Positions 1 to 7,681 of a DNA stretch of 42,526 bases are shown here, one piece after another; position 1 is the first letter of the stretch, and the number at the start of each line of letters is the position of its first letter. This stretch comes from Mycobacterium sp. D16R12. Lineage in GTDB: Bacteria; Actinomycetota; Actinomycetes; Mycobacteriales; Mycobacteriaceae. The translations under genes were made by a program, and so were the position numbers. The stretch is taken from the NCBI RefSeq assembly GCF_002013465.1, contig NZ_MAFC01000016.1, positions 1 to 42,526 on the forward strand. The letters run 5' to 3'. The notes below the pieces were generated by a model. The model searched no databases and had not been told where the DNA came from. It saw only the letters and a list, made by a program, of their open reading frames with translations.

Positions 1-4
1 TGCC

Positions 5-892
5 CTACTTAGGCTCTAGGGATGTGAAGTAGTCGGCTTCGACCTTCACGTCCTCTACGACCCGCTCGATGGTCCTGATGCCGATGGCGTTCTCTTTCAA
101 AAGATCGCAAAGTCGGTCACCGTCGATCAAGTCGACGGGCGGCGCGCCGTCCCGCTTTGCTTCTGCTTGGGCATCGCTAGTGAAGTTGCCCGTGGTTATC
201 AACAGACCTTTGTCGCCCCGCCCCGCCATTGCGCCTCGGAAGTCTCTGACGGCTCCCGATCCAACACTGCCCTTGTAGCGCTTGCATTGAAAGAAGACTG
301 GGAAGGTCAGCAGGTTCATTTGGTAAATGCCTAGACCATCGATGCCGCCATCGCCCGACTTCCCCGTCACCTTGACGCTGGAGAACCCCGACTCCCGCAG
401 AAGCCTTTGTGCGAGTCGTTCGAAGGCGACCGGTGACATCGCGAGAAGCGTGCTCAGCAATTCGTCCTTCCACTTCTCCTCGGCTTCTGCCTCAACCTGG
501 TCAAGCTCGCTGCCGACGTCAGATCCGTCGCCTCCGCGCCGCTTCTTGACCTTCTTGCTCGGCTTCTTTCGCTGCGCCGCGAACGCAGCGCGCAGCGGCT
601 CAAGGCTCTCCTGTGTTGCGACCTGCCCCTCGGGCGTCACCGACCAAACGCCCCGCGTGCTATTGGCGAAGAGGCCCATCCCTTTCAGATAGGTCCGCGC
701 CCACGCCAGCCTGTTCTGGACTACCGTCTGCGGCCCACTACTTAGCAGGACGCTCTGCTGTTCGGGTGTCAGTCCCTCTCGTGCGATAACCGCCGCATCT
801 AACTCCGCGATTGATGCAGAGCCGCCGAGTTCTATCGCTGCCTGGAGCGTGGGCCAGAGCAGGTCAGAGTACGCAGGAACCGTCACAGTCAC
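5..892 (-). CDS. Mrr-like type IV restriction endonuclease
   Basis: A 295-residue protein with the usual Mrr layout. Residues about 1-100 form a winged-helix-like Mrr N-terminal domain. A lysine/arginine-rich linker (about 108-120) and an acidic helix follow. Residues about 150-280 form the Mrr catalytic domain of the PD-(D/E)xK nuclease superfamily. Visible active-site elements are a conserved Glu in the first helix (near 158), GDGGID at 180-185, and Q202-x-K204 in FFQCKR. Known: Mrr proteins cut foreign DNA carrying modified bases. The start is GTG; no in-frame ATG lies just upstream. No methylase or specificity subunit is adjacent, which fits a stand-alone type IV enzyme. It sits about 180 bp inside the inferred island end, so it is probably island cargo for defence. 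Confidence 0.85.
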   Translation of the reverse strand: MTVTVPAYSDLLWPTLQAAIELGGSASIAELDAAVIAREGLTPEQQSVLLSSGPQTVVQNRLAWARTYLKGMGLFANSTRGVWSVTPEGQVATQESLEPLRAAFAAQRKKPSKKVKKRRGGDGSDVGSELDQVEAEAEEKWKDELLSTLLAMSPVAFERLAQRLLRESGFSSVKVTGKSGDGGIDGLGIYQMNLLTFPVFFQCKRYKGSVGSGAVRDFRGAMAGRGDKGLLITTGNFTSDAQAEAKRDGAPPVDLIDGDRLCDLLKENAIGIRTIERVVEDVKVEADYFTSLEPK

Positions 893-932
893 CGTGAGAG
901 CATGTCAGACCCCCGGTACCTACCTCATACCT

Positions 933-1017
933 ACGACGCAACCGAACCACCGAAGTACCGCAGCCGTACCTGCGTCGTGCGCCAACCATACTTAAAGCAG
1001 AGCTCTGCGCTATTTTT
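933..1017. promoter_or_regulatory. Inverted repeats between the restriction gene and the att fragment
   Basis: This gap (893-1075) holds no convincing gene. It has an 8-bp inverted repeat (ACGACGCA at 933-940, TGCGTCGT at 971-978) upstream of the restriction gene. It also has a 12-bp palindrome, GCAGAGCTCTGC, at 997-1008 followed by five T at 1013-1017. The first could be an operator for the restriction gene. The second resembles a weak + strand terminator. Both readings are inference. Confidence 0.3.
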
Positions 1018-1075
1018 GTGTACGCCGGAAGGGCTCTCAAGCAGGCGCTTTCGCTCACGCGTTCGGCACTGGAAA

Positions 1076-1122
1076 CAGCTTCCCAAGCTGAATACGCGGG
1101 TTCGATTCCCGTCATCGGCTCC
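1076..1122 (+). other. att-like 3' fragment of tRNA-Gly(CCC)
   Basis: The sequence folds as the 3' part of a tRNA. There is an anticodon stem-loop (CAGC 1076-1079, loop TTCCCAA, GCTG 1087-1090) with anticodon CCC at 1082-1084. A T arm follows (stem 1096-1100 with 1108-1112, loop TTCGATT), then the acceptor 3' strand CATCGGC at 1113-1119 and T as discriminator, as in bacterial tRNA-Gly. The matching acceptor 5' strand GCCGATG and a D arm are absent upstream, and base 27 mismatches, so tRNA identity stops near 1076. The fragment is not a working tRNA gene and is best read as an attachment-site duplicate. Confidence 0.75.
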
Positions 1123-1123
1123 G

Positions 1124-1489
1124 CTACTTCCGGTACTTCCTCATGGTGGCTTCGTACTCCTCAGGATTCGTGTGCTTGACCCAGGCGCGCACCGGCCAGA
1201 ACAGCACCCACAGCACGCCATACCCCGCCCAGTAGATGGGCAGCATGATCATCAACGCGAAGAGCCAGCCCGGATAGATCAAAATCAGGCAGAACTGCGC
1301 GAACTGCTTGATCCCCACTGGCTGTCCCTCGGCCATCGAGATCAAGAACCCGGGCCGCATGGCCTCCAGAATCCATTTGCCGGCGGGCTTCTGCGCGGCG
1401 GCCCCGTCCTCGGTTTGCGCGGAGGTCTGCTCGGAGGCCGTCGAGACAGGCTCGATACCTGCGGATCCGGTGGGCTCATAGGCGGTCAT
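1124..1489 (-). CDS. Small hypothetical membrane protein
   Basis: A 121-residue protein that I do not recognise as a named family. Residues about 1-45 are hydrophilic and rich in Ala, Thr, Glu and Gln. Two closely spaced hydrophobic segments follow (about 60-80 and 83-100), rich in Leu, Ile and Trp, and then a charged tail ending in RKYRK. The start at 1489 (MTAYEPTG) is chosen because the sequence upstream of it in the longer frame has no membrane-protein character. Its stop lies two bases from the tRNA fragment, so the inferred element inserted just beyond its 3' end. It is divergent from the LpqN-like gene across about 150 bp. The function is unknown. Confidence 0.6.
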   Translation of the reverse strand: MTAYEPTGSAGIEPVSTASEQTSAQTEDGAAAQKPAGKWILEAMRPGFLISMAEGQPVGIKQFAQFCLILIYPGWLFALMIMLPIYWAGYGVLWVLFWPVRAWVKHTNPEEYEATMRKYRK

Positions 1490-1596
1490 GTCGTTGACGC
1501 TAGGTACGCACGTTGGAGATCCATTGAATGCCTGCACACGGCACCTAGACGGGGTCCAACCGATTTCCAATCACCGCTTCTTATGGTGGCGTTCCC

Positions 1597-1615
1597 TGGA
1601 CGCGCGCGGCGTCCA
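1597..1615 (+). promoter_or_regulatory. Hairpin in the leader of the LpqN-like gene
   Basis: TGGACGC (1597-1603) and GCGTCCA (1609-1615) form a perfect 7-bp stem with a 5-base loop. It ends about 15 bases before the ribosome binding site AGGAGA (1630-1635) of the gene starting at 1641. It may be a leader hairpin or an operator in the 150-bp divergent region. No other signal supports a choice. Confidence 0.3.
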
Positions 1616-1640
1616 CCGGTCAGATGATCAGGAGAACACC

Positions 1641-2369
1641 ATGCGTACGGAGCGCCCCCCGGTAGCCCTTGCATTCGCGGCACTGTGTCTGTCCGTCACC
1701 CTCGCCGCGTGTGGCGGCGGTTCCAAGGACAACTCGGCGACGTCGTCGTCATCGAAGAGCTCGTCCTCCACCACCACCTCGGCGGTGGCCCAGCCGGACA
1801 AGAGCAAGTTGGCACCCCGCAATCTGCAGAGCAAGGCCGGTGCGGCCAACTACACCATCGCCGACTACATCAAGGATCAAGGCATCACCGAGACGCCTAT
1901 CCACCACGGTGATGCGGGGGCGCCACAGGTCGATATCCAGTTCCCGGACGGCTGGGTCAGCGCCGAGCCCGACACACCCGACTATGCCTATGGCGCGATC
2001 GTGTACACGGGTCCGGAGGCACAGGGCGCCAACTACACCCCCAACATCATCGCGATCTTGTCCCGGCTCGAAGGCAATGTCGATCCCCAGCAGCTGCTGA
2101 CACTGGCCGGCGGTGAGATGAAGAATCTCCCCGAATTCGTCCCTGTCGGCGACGGATCCGCTGAGGTATCGGGATATCCCGCCTACCGGATCGCGGGTTC
2201 CTACAACCTGGAGGGCATCAAGGCGGCCTCCGGCCAGGAGACCGTGCTGATCACGAGCAACGGCGCGCTGTACATCCTGCAGATGAACGCCACCAGCAAC
2301 GAGGAACAAAGCGATGCGCTGTTCACAGCCATGAGCGCCATCGACAAGTCGATCACCATCACCCCCTGA
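1641..2369 (+). CDS. LpqN/LpqT-family lipoprotein
   Basis: A 242-residue secreted lipoprotein. The signal peptide (MRTERPP, then a hydrophobic core) ends in the lipobox LAAC near residue 24. A Ser/Thr-rich linker of about 30 residues follows. The rest resembles the mycobacterial LpqN/LpqT lipoprotein family: a compact domain with a 'PDGW' strand, 'ANYTPNIIAIL', 'GYPAYRIAG' and a C-terminal helix ending in DKSITITP. The start is ATG at 1641 with AGGAGA six to ten bases upstream; the longer frame upstream reads as non-coding. Known: members are envelope proteins, and LpqN has been linked to trafficking of mycolic-acid lipids. It is convergent with the BTAD regulator, with 26 bp between stop codons. 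The family call is from pattern memory. Confidence 0.8.
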   Translation: MRTERPPVALAFAALCLSVTLAACGGGSKDNSATSSSSKSSSSTTTSAVAQPDKSKLAPRNLQSKAGAANYTIADYIKDQGITETPIHHGDAGAPQVDIQFPDGWVSAEPDTPDYAYGAIVYTGPEAQGANYTPNIIAILSRLEGNVDPQQLLTLAGGEMKNLPEFVPVGDGSAEVSGYPAYRIAGSYNLEGIKAASGQETVLITSNGALYILQMNATSNEEQSDALFTAMSAIDKSITITP

Positions 2370-2395
2370 CCGTCGCCGACCAGATCGGCTGCGGG

Positions 2396-5300
2396 CTAGC
2401 GGGCGAGCCTGCGCGCGATCTGGTCGTCCCAGGCATGCTCGCCGGTCGCCTGCGCAATCGAGTGCGCACGGGTGAGCAGGTCGTGTGCGTGCTGGATGCG
2501 GTTGTGCCGCTTCTCGATATCGGCCATGAGGCACAACCAGAACGGCATCATGACGGTGCTGCCGTCATAGGAAATGGCATCCAGTGCTTCGAATGCCTCG
2601 GCCACCAGATCCTCCCCGGTGCTCAAGGTGCGCGCCCATAGACTCACGAGCCGGGCACATCCGGCCCACTGATGCGCCCCGGAGGCAACCATGTCGTTGT
2701 AGATGGCCTCGGCCTCGGCCGCGATCCCGTCGTGAATGCCGAGGATCGCATCCACCTCGACGAGGGCGAGTTTGGCTGCCAGCACGTTGAATACGTCGCC
2801 GTGCGACCGCGCGAGGTCCAGGCTCAGCTGGCAGTTGCGCCGAGCGGCCTCCCGATCGCCACGGTTGGCCTCTGCGACCGCGACGAAGCAGTACGCGCGT
2901 GGATGTAGAAAGTGCAGCGGATCGGCGACGGTCACCGGCGCGGGAAACGTCGCGAACATGCTCTTGGCGGTCGACAGCGTGTCCTCGAACTCGCCGCGCA
3001 GACCGTGAATCATCATCCGCACAAAGTGACTCGCCTCGCCGATGTCCGAGTCACCGGTCGCCGCATGCCGATCATCGAGGCCCTTGGCCATCACCTGCGC
3101 TTCATCCAGGCGACCGCGTGCACACAGCATCATGATCTGTAACACGATGGCGCCGTAGAAGTTCCGGCCGCTGCTGGCACTGCCAAGTTCGAAGGCACGC
3201 TGCACCGCATCCAGGGCTGGCTCGCTGGAGTGCCCTTCACGGATGCCGCGCGCCCCGGCCAGGTGCAACCACAGGGTCGCTTGGCGCCCCAGTAGCTCCG
3301 GCTTGGGCGGCAGCCGCTGGCAGATGGCTATCGCATGGTCGCAGAGGACGGTGATGTCCTCGTACGCCGACCGGTCGACGGCCCGCTGCACCACGCTCTC
3401 GTGGATTTCCAGCGCGGTGTGCGGGTTGATTTCCACCCCGGCACGCCAGGCATGATCGGCCGCGGCGATGGCCTCCTCATAGGCCATGGTGACAATGCCG
3501 GCCGACTGGCTGCGGGCGATCGCGGCGTGGGCGTTCATGCGATCTGCGCCGATCGTGTGGGCCAGCACCGCATCCCGAACGAGGCCGTGACTGAAGCGGT
3601 ACACGCCTGGGCTACCCGGCACCTCGTCGAGCAGCCCGGTCTCGTAGGCCGGACGCAGGCGCCGCTGCACCACCGATACCGGCAGATCCACGATGTCGGA
3701 CAGGGCCGCCACATCGAAGATCGGGCCCACCACGGCCGCCACGGCCAGGGTGTGGCGGCAGGCCGTGTCGAGCACCGACAGCCGTCGGCCGACCGCGGCC
3801 GAGATGGCATCGGGCACCGTTACTCCATCGAGCACCGAGGTGTTTTGAGAACGGCTCTTGGCATCGAGCACTCGGACGAACTCGGTGATGTACAGCGGAT
3901 TTCCGCCGGTGTGCTCCCAGATCAGGTTGGCGTTCACGGTCGACGGCGCTGAGCCCGTGAGGATCTCGACGAGGCCGGCGGTCGCGTCCAGGTCCATCCC
4001 GTCCAGATGGATGGTGGTGGTTGCGCAGCTCCGCACCACCCGCTCGAAGGAACTACGGTTCACCGGACGGTCACTGCCGAAGTAGGTCCAGTTTCCGATC
4101 ACCTGAATGGGCAGCCAGGGCAGCTGTTCCTGCAACAGGATCAGTGCATTGCACGACGCCGGATCGGCGCGCTGAACATCGTCGAGCACCAGGAGAAGTG
4201 CTTGGGCAGAAGATAATTCGCTCAGTGCCGTGACGAGACCTTCCACCAGCTGAAAGCCGGACGCGGCGGCCCGCACCTGCGGCGCCGGTGCGTCCGTACC
4301 GTTCCATTCCGGCACCAGGGCGTCGACGACACCCGGTGCCGCGCGCACCACCGACTCGCGCGCCGACGGCCCCAGCGCGCGGCCCAGCTGCCGAAGAATC
4401 TGAATCCAGGTCCACAGCACCGGCAGCCGTATTCCCATCGGATGGGTGGCCCACGCCGTGGCCAGCCCATCGGCACGGGCTTGTTCCGAAACCGCCTGCG
4501 CCAGCGATGTCTTGCCGATCCCGCTCTCCCCGGCGAGCAGAACCAGGCCGCCGGACCCGTCTCGGGTCCGGCCCACCGCATCGGCGATGACGGACAGCTC
4601 CGAGTCCCGCCCAACGAGCGACTCCCGTTTCCCGGGCCGGGGGCCGATCGTCGTCACCATCCGTCGTCCGCCCAGACTCACCTTGAGCTCGGGAGCGTCG
4701 CGGGATATCTGGCGGTACAGGGTCTGCAATCCCTCTCCCGGCCGCGTTCCGATCTCACGGTCGAGAATGACGCGCGCCCGGTCGAACGCGCGGATGGCCT
4801 CGGTAGTGCGTCCCGCCCGGTACAGCGCCAGCATGAGGTGCCCCCAGAGCCGCTCGTGCAACGGTTCCTGCGCAAGAGCTTCCTCGATCTCGGGAATGCA
4901 GGCCCCACCGTCACCGACCTGCAGCACCGCGTCGAACCGCGCCTCGATCGCGGTGGTGCGCAGCGCCGCGTATCTCTGGGTATCGGCGTGCGCGAAATCG
5001 TGGTGAGTGAACTCGCCGAACGGATCGCCTCGCCACAGCGCCAGCGCCGCACCGAGCGTGTCCGCCGCCGACCGCGCCTCACCCCTGATGAGAGCGCCGC
5101 GCCCGTTGTTGACCAGCCGCTCGAACTGGTGCAGATCGACGGTGTCGCCGGGCAACACGTTGAGTTGATAACCGTGCTGTCGCGATTCGAAGCGCGGACC
5201 GTCGGACTCGCTGCCCGATGTGAGCACCCGGCGCAGGTTCGCGACATAAGAGCGCAGGGAAGCAACGGATTTCGCGGGCGGATCGTCCGCCCAGATGGCG

Positions 5301-5443
5301 TCGGCCAGTCTGTCGATGCTCACGACGGTGCCGTGACTAGCCAGGAGCACAGCCAGCACGCATCGCTGTTTCGGCCCCCCGAGCGATGGGACACCACTGT
5401 CGAGGTGGGCTTCGATCCCACCCGACAGGAAGTACCCGACCAT
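2396..5443 (-). CDS. BTAD/AAA transcriptional regulator (AfsR/SARP-like)
   Basis: A 1015-residue regulator. Residues about 1-95 form an OmpR-type winged helix, and 100-250 a bacterial transcriptional activator (BTAD) domain of helical repeats. An AAA/STAND ATPase follows, with Walker A GESGIGKTS at 305-313 and a Walker B strand LLLVLDDVQ near 420. The C-terminal half is alpha-helical and TPR-like. Known: SARP/AfsR proteins activate nearby genes, and the ATPase and TPR parts gate DNA binding in response to a ligand or partner. The start is ATG at 5443 with AGGA four bases upstream. The gene stands alone between lipoprotein and peptidase genes, so its targets are not obvious. The product is full length, with no frame breaks. 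Confidence 0.88.
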   Translation of the reverse strand: MVGYFLSGGIEAHLDSGVPSLGGPKQRCVLAVLLASHGTVVSIDRLADAIWADDPPAKSVASLRSYVANLRRVLTSGSESDGPRFESRQHGYQLNVLPGDTVDLHQFERLVNNGRGALIRGEARSAADTLGAALALWRGDPFGEFTHHDFAHADTQRYAALRTTAIEARFDAVLQVGDGGACIPEIEEALAQEPLHERLWGHLMLALYRAGRTTEAIRAFDRARVILDREIGTRPGEGLQTLYRQISRDAPELKVSLGGRRMVTTIGPRPGKRESLVGRDSELSVIADAVGRTRDGSGGLVLLAGESGIGKTSLAQAVSEQARADGLATAWATHPMGIRLPVLWTWIQILRQLGRALGPSARESVVRAAPGVVDALVPEWNGTDAPAPQVRAAASGFQLVEGLVTALSELSSAQALLLVLDDVQRADPASCNALILLQEQLPWLPIQVIGNWTYFGSDRPVNRSSFERVVRSCATTTIHLDGMDLDATAGLVEILTGSAPSTVNANLIWEHTGGNPLYITEFVRVLDAKSRSQNTSVLDGVTVPDAISAAVGRRLSVLDTACRHTLAVAAVVGPIFDVAALSDIVDLPVSVVQRRLRPAYETGLLDEVPGSPGVYRFSHGLVRDAVLAHTIGADRMNAHAAIARSQSAGIVTMAYEEAIAAADHAWRAGVEINPHTALEIHESVVQRAVDRSAYEDITVLCDHAIAICQRLPPKPELLGRQATLWLHLAGARGIREGHSSEPALDAVQRAFELGSASSGRNFYGAIVLQIMMLCARGRLDEAQVMAKGLDDRHAATGDSDIGEASHFVRMMIHGLRGEFEDTLSTAKSMFATFPAPVTVADPLHFLHPRAYCFVAVAEANRGDREAARRNCQLSLDLARSHGDVFNVLAAKLALVEVDAILGIHDGIAAEAEAIYNDMVASGAHQWAGCARLVSLWARTLSTGEDLVAEAFEALDAISYDGSTVMMPFWLCLMADIEKRHNRIQHAHDLLTRAHSIAQATGEHAWDDQIARRLAR

Positions 5444-5502
5444 TAATCCTGACTATCGGCGGCTGTTCTCACGCGCTGAGACGATACTCCGAGGTCAGGC
5501 GA

Positions 5503-5514
5503 TTGGCGGGCCAA
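5503..5514. promoter_or_regulatory. 12-bp palindrome upstream of the BTAD regulator
   Basis: TTGGC-GG-GCCAA is a perfect palindrome about 60 bp upstream of the regulator start at 5443, in the 124-bp gap before the metallopeptidase stop. It could be an autoregulatory site. Only its position and symmetry support that. Confidence 0.25.
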
Positions 5515-5567
5515 CGCGATCTTGAATTCAGACAAGTTTGAAACTGGCGCTACCCGCGTTACTTCTC

Positions 5568-6917
5568 TCAGTGCGCCAGACAGCTCTTGGCGCCGTTGTA
5601 CACGCCGTCGCGGTACGCGTCGACACGATCCGAACCCTGCCCCTGCCGTGCAACGTCACCCGATCCCCGGAAGATGAGCAGCGCCGACACTGCCTTGTCC
5701 AGATCGCCCGGCGACAGCCGATACGCGCTCTCGGGCCGATCCTCCAGCAGGATGCTCGCCGCCCACGCCCCCGCGAGGCAGTCCGCGCGTAGCGACACCT
5801 TCTTGTCGGAGGAGTCCTGCCCCATCCGGGCGAGAACGGCTAGCCCGTACTGCGTCGCGATGAGCGTGGCCACCGCGAAATCACCGCCCTGGCTGTAGAT
5901 CTGGGGCATGAATCCGGCAGCGTCGAACCCGACGTAATCCTCCGGGACACAGTAGAACAGCACGTAACCGGAGGTGGATTGACGGCCGCACGCGGGCGCC
6001 TCCGAAGGATGGAACGCGCGCATCGGCTGTAGCGGAACCCATGGCTCTCCGGTGAGTTTCGGATAGACCTGCATCCAGTAATCCTCGAGGTCTACCGGGA
6101 CACCCGCGACGATGTCCTCGTAGGGCGCGTTACCCCCAGCGGCCGCGTCGGCGGCATTTCGGAACGGAACCTCCACTACCACGGGATCACCATTGCGATA
6201 GCCCTTGCACGCCTGCACTCCCTTGTCGAAGCCGGTGCGAAACGAGTTCACCCTGTCGAATCCGCTGCCGTGCGCGCTCGGATCAGCCTTGGCGGTGCCC
6301 GGTTCGTCGCGCAAGAACAGGAACCCGGCCAACGCCCGGTCCAATTCGTCGTCGGTGGGCTTGAAGGTGTCGGCCTTCGCGTGCGCCGCCCACGCCCCGG
6401 CGAAGCAGTCGGCCTGTATCTCCTTGGTCACCGTGGCCCCGTCGAAGTCGGCGCGTGCCTGTACCGCATGTCCCCATTCGTGCGCGAGGACCACCGGTAT
6501 GACGAAATCTCCGAATCGCTTTCGCAGATCGGGAAGTAGCCCTTCGGCATCCCACGCGACATTGTCGGCCTTGGGGCAGTAGAACGCGTTTCCCGCAACA
6601 TCCGACGCTTCGGCCGCGCACGGAGGCAAGTCGCCCGAGGACGGCGTCACGGCGAAGAACCCGCCCGTCACCGGCGTGTACTCCTTGCCGTAGAGCTTGG
6701 GAAACTCACTGCCCCAGAAATTCTGAAGATCTGAGATCGCCTGAAGCGCAATCTGGTTCACCGGAGTGGAGGCATCGCCGTGTATCTGCACGGTCGACGT
6801 CGGTGTCGCCGTCGAGGTTTTACCGACGATCGTCTCCGATTTCGTACATCCGGCGCCCACCAGCGCGACTGCCGAGACCACCGCCAGCGTCCTGCGTGTC
6901 ACACCAATCGTTCGCAT
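5568..6917 (-). CDS. LpqM-like lipoprotein zinc metallopeptidase with a degenerate second copy
   Basis: A 449-residue protein with a short signal peptide and a plausible lipobox Cys near residue 24. It holds two tandem copies of a neutral zinc metallopeptidase-like domain. The first copy keeps HEWGH (146-150) and the third ligand Glu166 in EIQADC. In the second copy the aligned residues are TQYGL (355-359) and Ser375, so every zinc ligand is lost while the spacing (20 residues) and the following ADC-AGAWA signature are kept. Known: LpqM of mycobacteria is a related lipoprotein peptidase, and I recall it being needed for conjugation in M. smegmatis. The start at 6917 has GGGAG at good spacing; the longer frame adds 13 unlikely residues. 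It lies 39 bp after the DUF4333 gene, probably in one operon. Confidence 0.8.
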   Translation of the reverse strand: MRTIGVTRRTLAVVSAVALVGAGCTKSETIVGKTSTATPTSTVQIHGDASTPVNQIALQAISDLQNFWGSEFPKLYGKEYTPVTGGFFAVTPSSGDLPPCAAEASDVAGNAFYCPKADNVAWDAEGLLPDLRKRFGDFVIPVVLAHEWGHAVQARADFDGATVTKEIQADCFAGAWAAHAKADTFKPTDDELDRALAGFLFLRDEPGTAKADPSAHGSGFDRVNSFRTGFDKGVQACKGYRNGDPVVVEVPFRNAADAAAGGNAPYEDIVAGVPVDLEDYWMQVYPKLTGEPWVPLQPMRAFHPSEAPACGRQSTSGYVLFYCVPEDYVGFDAAGFMPQIYSQGGDFAVATLIATQYGLAVLARMGQDSSDKKVSLRADCLAGAWAASILLEDRPESAYRLSPGDLDKAVSALLIFRGSGDVARQGQGSDRVDAYRDGVYNGAKSCLAH

Positions 6918-6956
6918 CTCATACTCCCTGGGTGATCGAATGACCTTGCCGGACAA

Positions 6957-7493
6957 TTACTTAGGTTGTTCGTCGACCTTGAAGTTGTAGCGGACGTCCC
7001 CACCCCGGACGTCGGTGACCGTCACGGTGACGCCATAGGTCTGCCCCTCGTCCTTGATCTCGCAGCGCAGCGTCGCACCCGTGTAGCCCTTCAGGTTGTC
7101 GGGGCACGTCACCGAATCGGGTTTATGGAACTGCTGGGTGATCTGATCGTTGATGCCGGAGGCAACGGCTTCTTTGTCGAGCGTCTCGACCATGTCGAAA
7201 TTGACACTGTCACCCTTGATCTGGGTGACCGTCACGTTGACGTTGTAGGGCTTGCCCTTGACCTTCATCTGACAGTTGGTCTGTGCCCCAACTTCTGCTT
7301 TCAGCGCATCCGGGCATGCCACCGTCTCGGGCTTGTTGCCGTCCGCATCGGTCATCTTGGCCGTGATCTGGCCGATGACATCCGACTTCTTCACATCTCC
7401 CGAACCCAGGGAGAAAGAACAGCCCGCCAAACCAGCAATCAACCCGGCTCCCAGACCGGATACCAGCAGTGTGCGTGCGACGGAGATGGTCAT
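6957..7493 (-). CDS. Lipoprotein with two DUF4333 domains
   Basis: A 178-residue lipoprotein with signal peptide and lipobox LAGC near residue 25. The mature part is two copies of a roughly 70-residue module. Each has a helix, a 'V-CP--L' strand, a second Cys about 14-16 residues later (C-QMKVKG and C-EIKDEG), and a paired strand such as VNVTVTQIKG or VTVTVTDVRG. This is the DUF4333 pattern common in mycobacterial secreted proteins; each Cys pair probably forms a disulfide. The function is unknown. The start is ATG at 7493 with AGGAAGG upstream. The next gene downstream, the metallopeptidase, is also an internal duplication and a lipoprotein, so the two may act together outside the membrane. 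Confidence 0.82.
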   Translation of the reverse strand: MTISVARTLLVSGLGAGLIAGLAGCSFSLGSGDVKKSDVIGQITAKMTDADGNKPETVACPDALKAEVGAQTNCQMKVKGKPYNVNVTVTQIKGDSVNFDMVETLDKEAVASGINDQITQQFHKPDSVTCPDNLKGYTGATLRCEIKDEGQTYGVTVTVTDVRGGDVRYNFKVDEQPK

Positions 7494-7630
7494 GACACCC
7501 CTTCCTGTGCTGAGCGATCCCCGAACCGCATCACCTTGGCGCGCAGCGACGTCCATGCCGCCGACACACACCGATCTTGCGCGGCGCCGTTGGAAATTGA
7601 TTAGACCGTCGGTTGGAGATCGTTAGGAAG

Positions 7631-7665
7631 CCGGCTCGGTGAAACGTGGGGTGAAGAGGAGCCGG
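7631..7665 (-). terminator. Candidate stem-loop terminator after the 7682-8779 gene
   Basis: CCGGCTC (7631-7637) and GAGCCGG (7659-7665) are perfect 7-bp arms around a 21-base loop. They begin 17 bases beyond the stop of the - strand gene. No U-tract follows. Mycobacterial terminators often lack one, so this stays a candidate. Confidence 0.3.
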
Positions 7666-7681
7666 ATCATCTGCCGCCGAC

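Larger units (their letters stand above)
1..1122. mobile_element. Terminal part of a tRNA-Gly-integrated genomic island (partial)
   Basis: Seen: the window opens with an Mrr-type restriction gene, followed by a non-coding stretch and then the 3' part of a tRNA-Gly gene lacking its 5' half. Known: phages and islands that integrate at the 3' end of tRNA genes leave such a duplicate at the end far from the restored tRNA. Inferred: because the fragment reads on the + strand, the intact tRNA-Gly, and often the integrase, should lie to the left of the window. No integrase is visible here, so the type and size of the element are unknown. Confidence 0.5.

Noticed and set aside
864..1115. 83-residue - strand frame starting MTGIEPAYSAWE
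   Set aside because: It is the antisense of the tRNA-Gly fragment; this peptide is a well-known artefact of reading tRNA genes backwards.
1124..1570. Longer start for the small membrane protein
   Set aside because: The extra 27 residues are unlike a membrane-protein N-terminus and lie in the divergent promoter region of the lipoprotein gene.
4442..5446. 334-residue + strand frame
   Set aside because: It is entirely opposite the BTAD regulator, with Arg/Pro/Gln-rich shadow composition and no domain.
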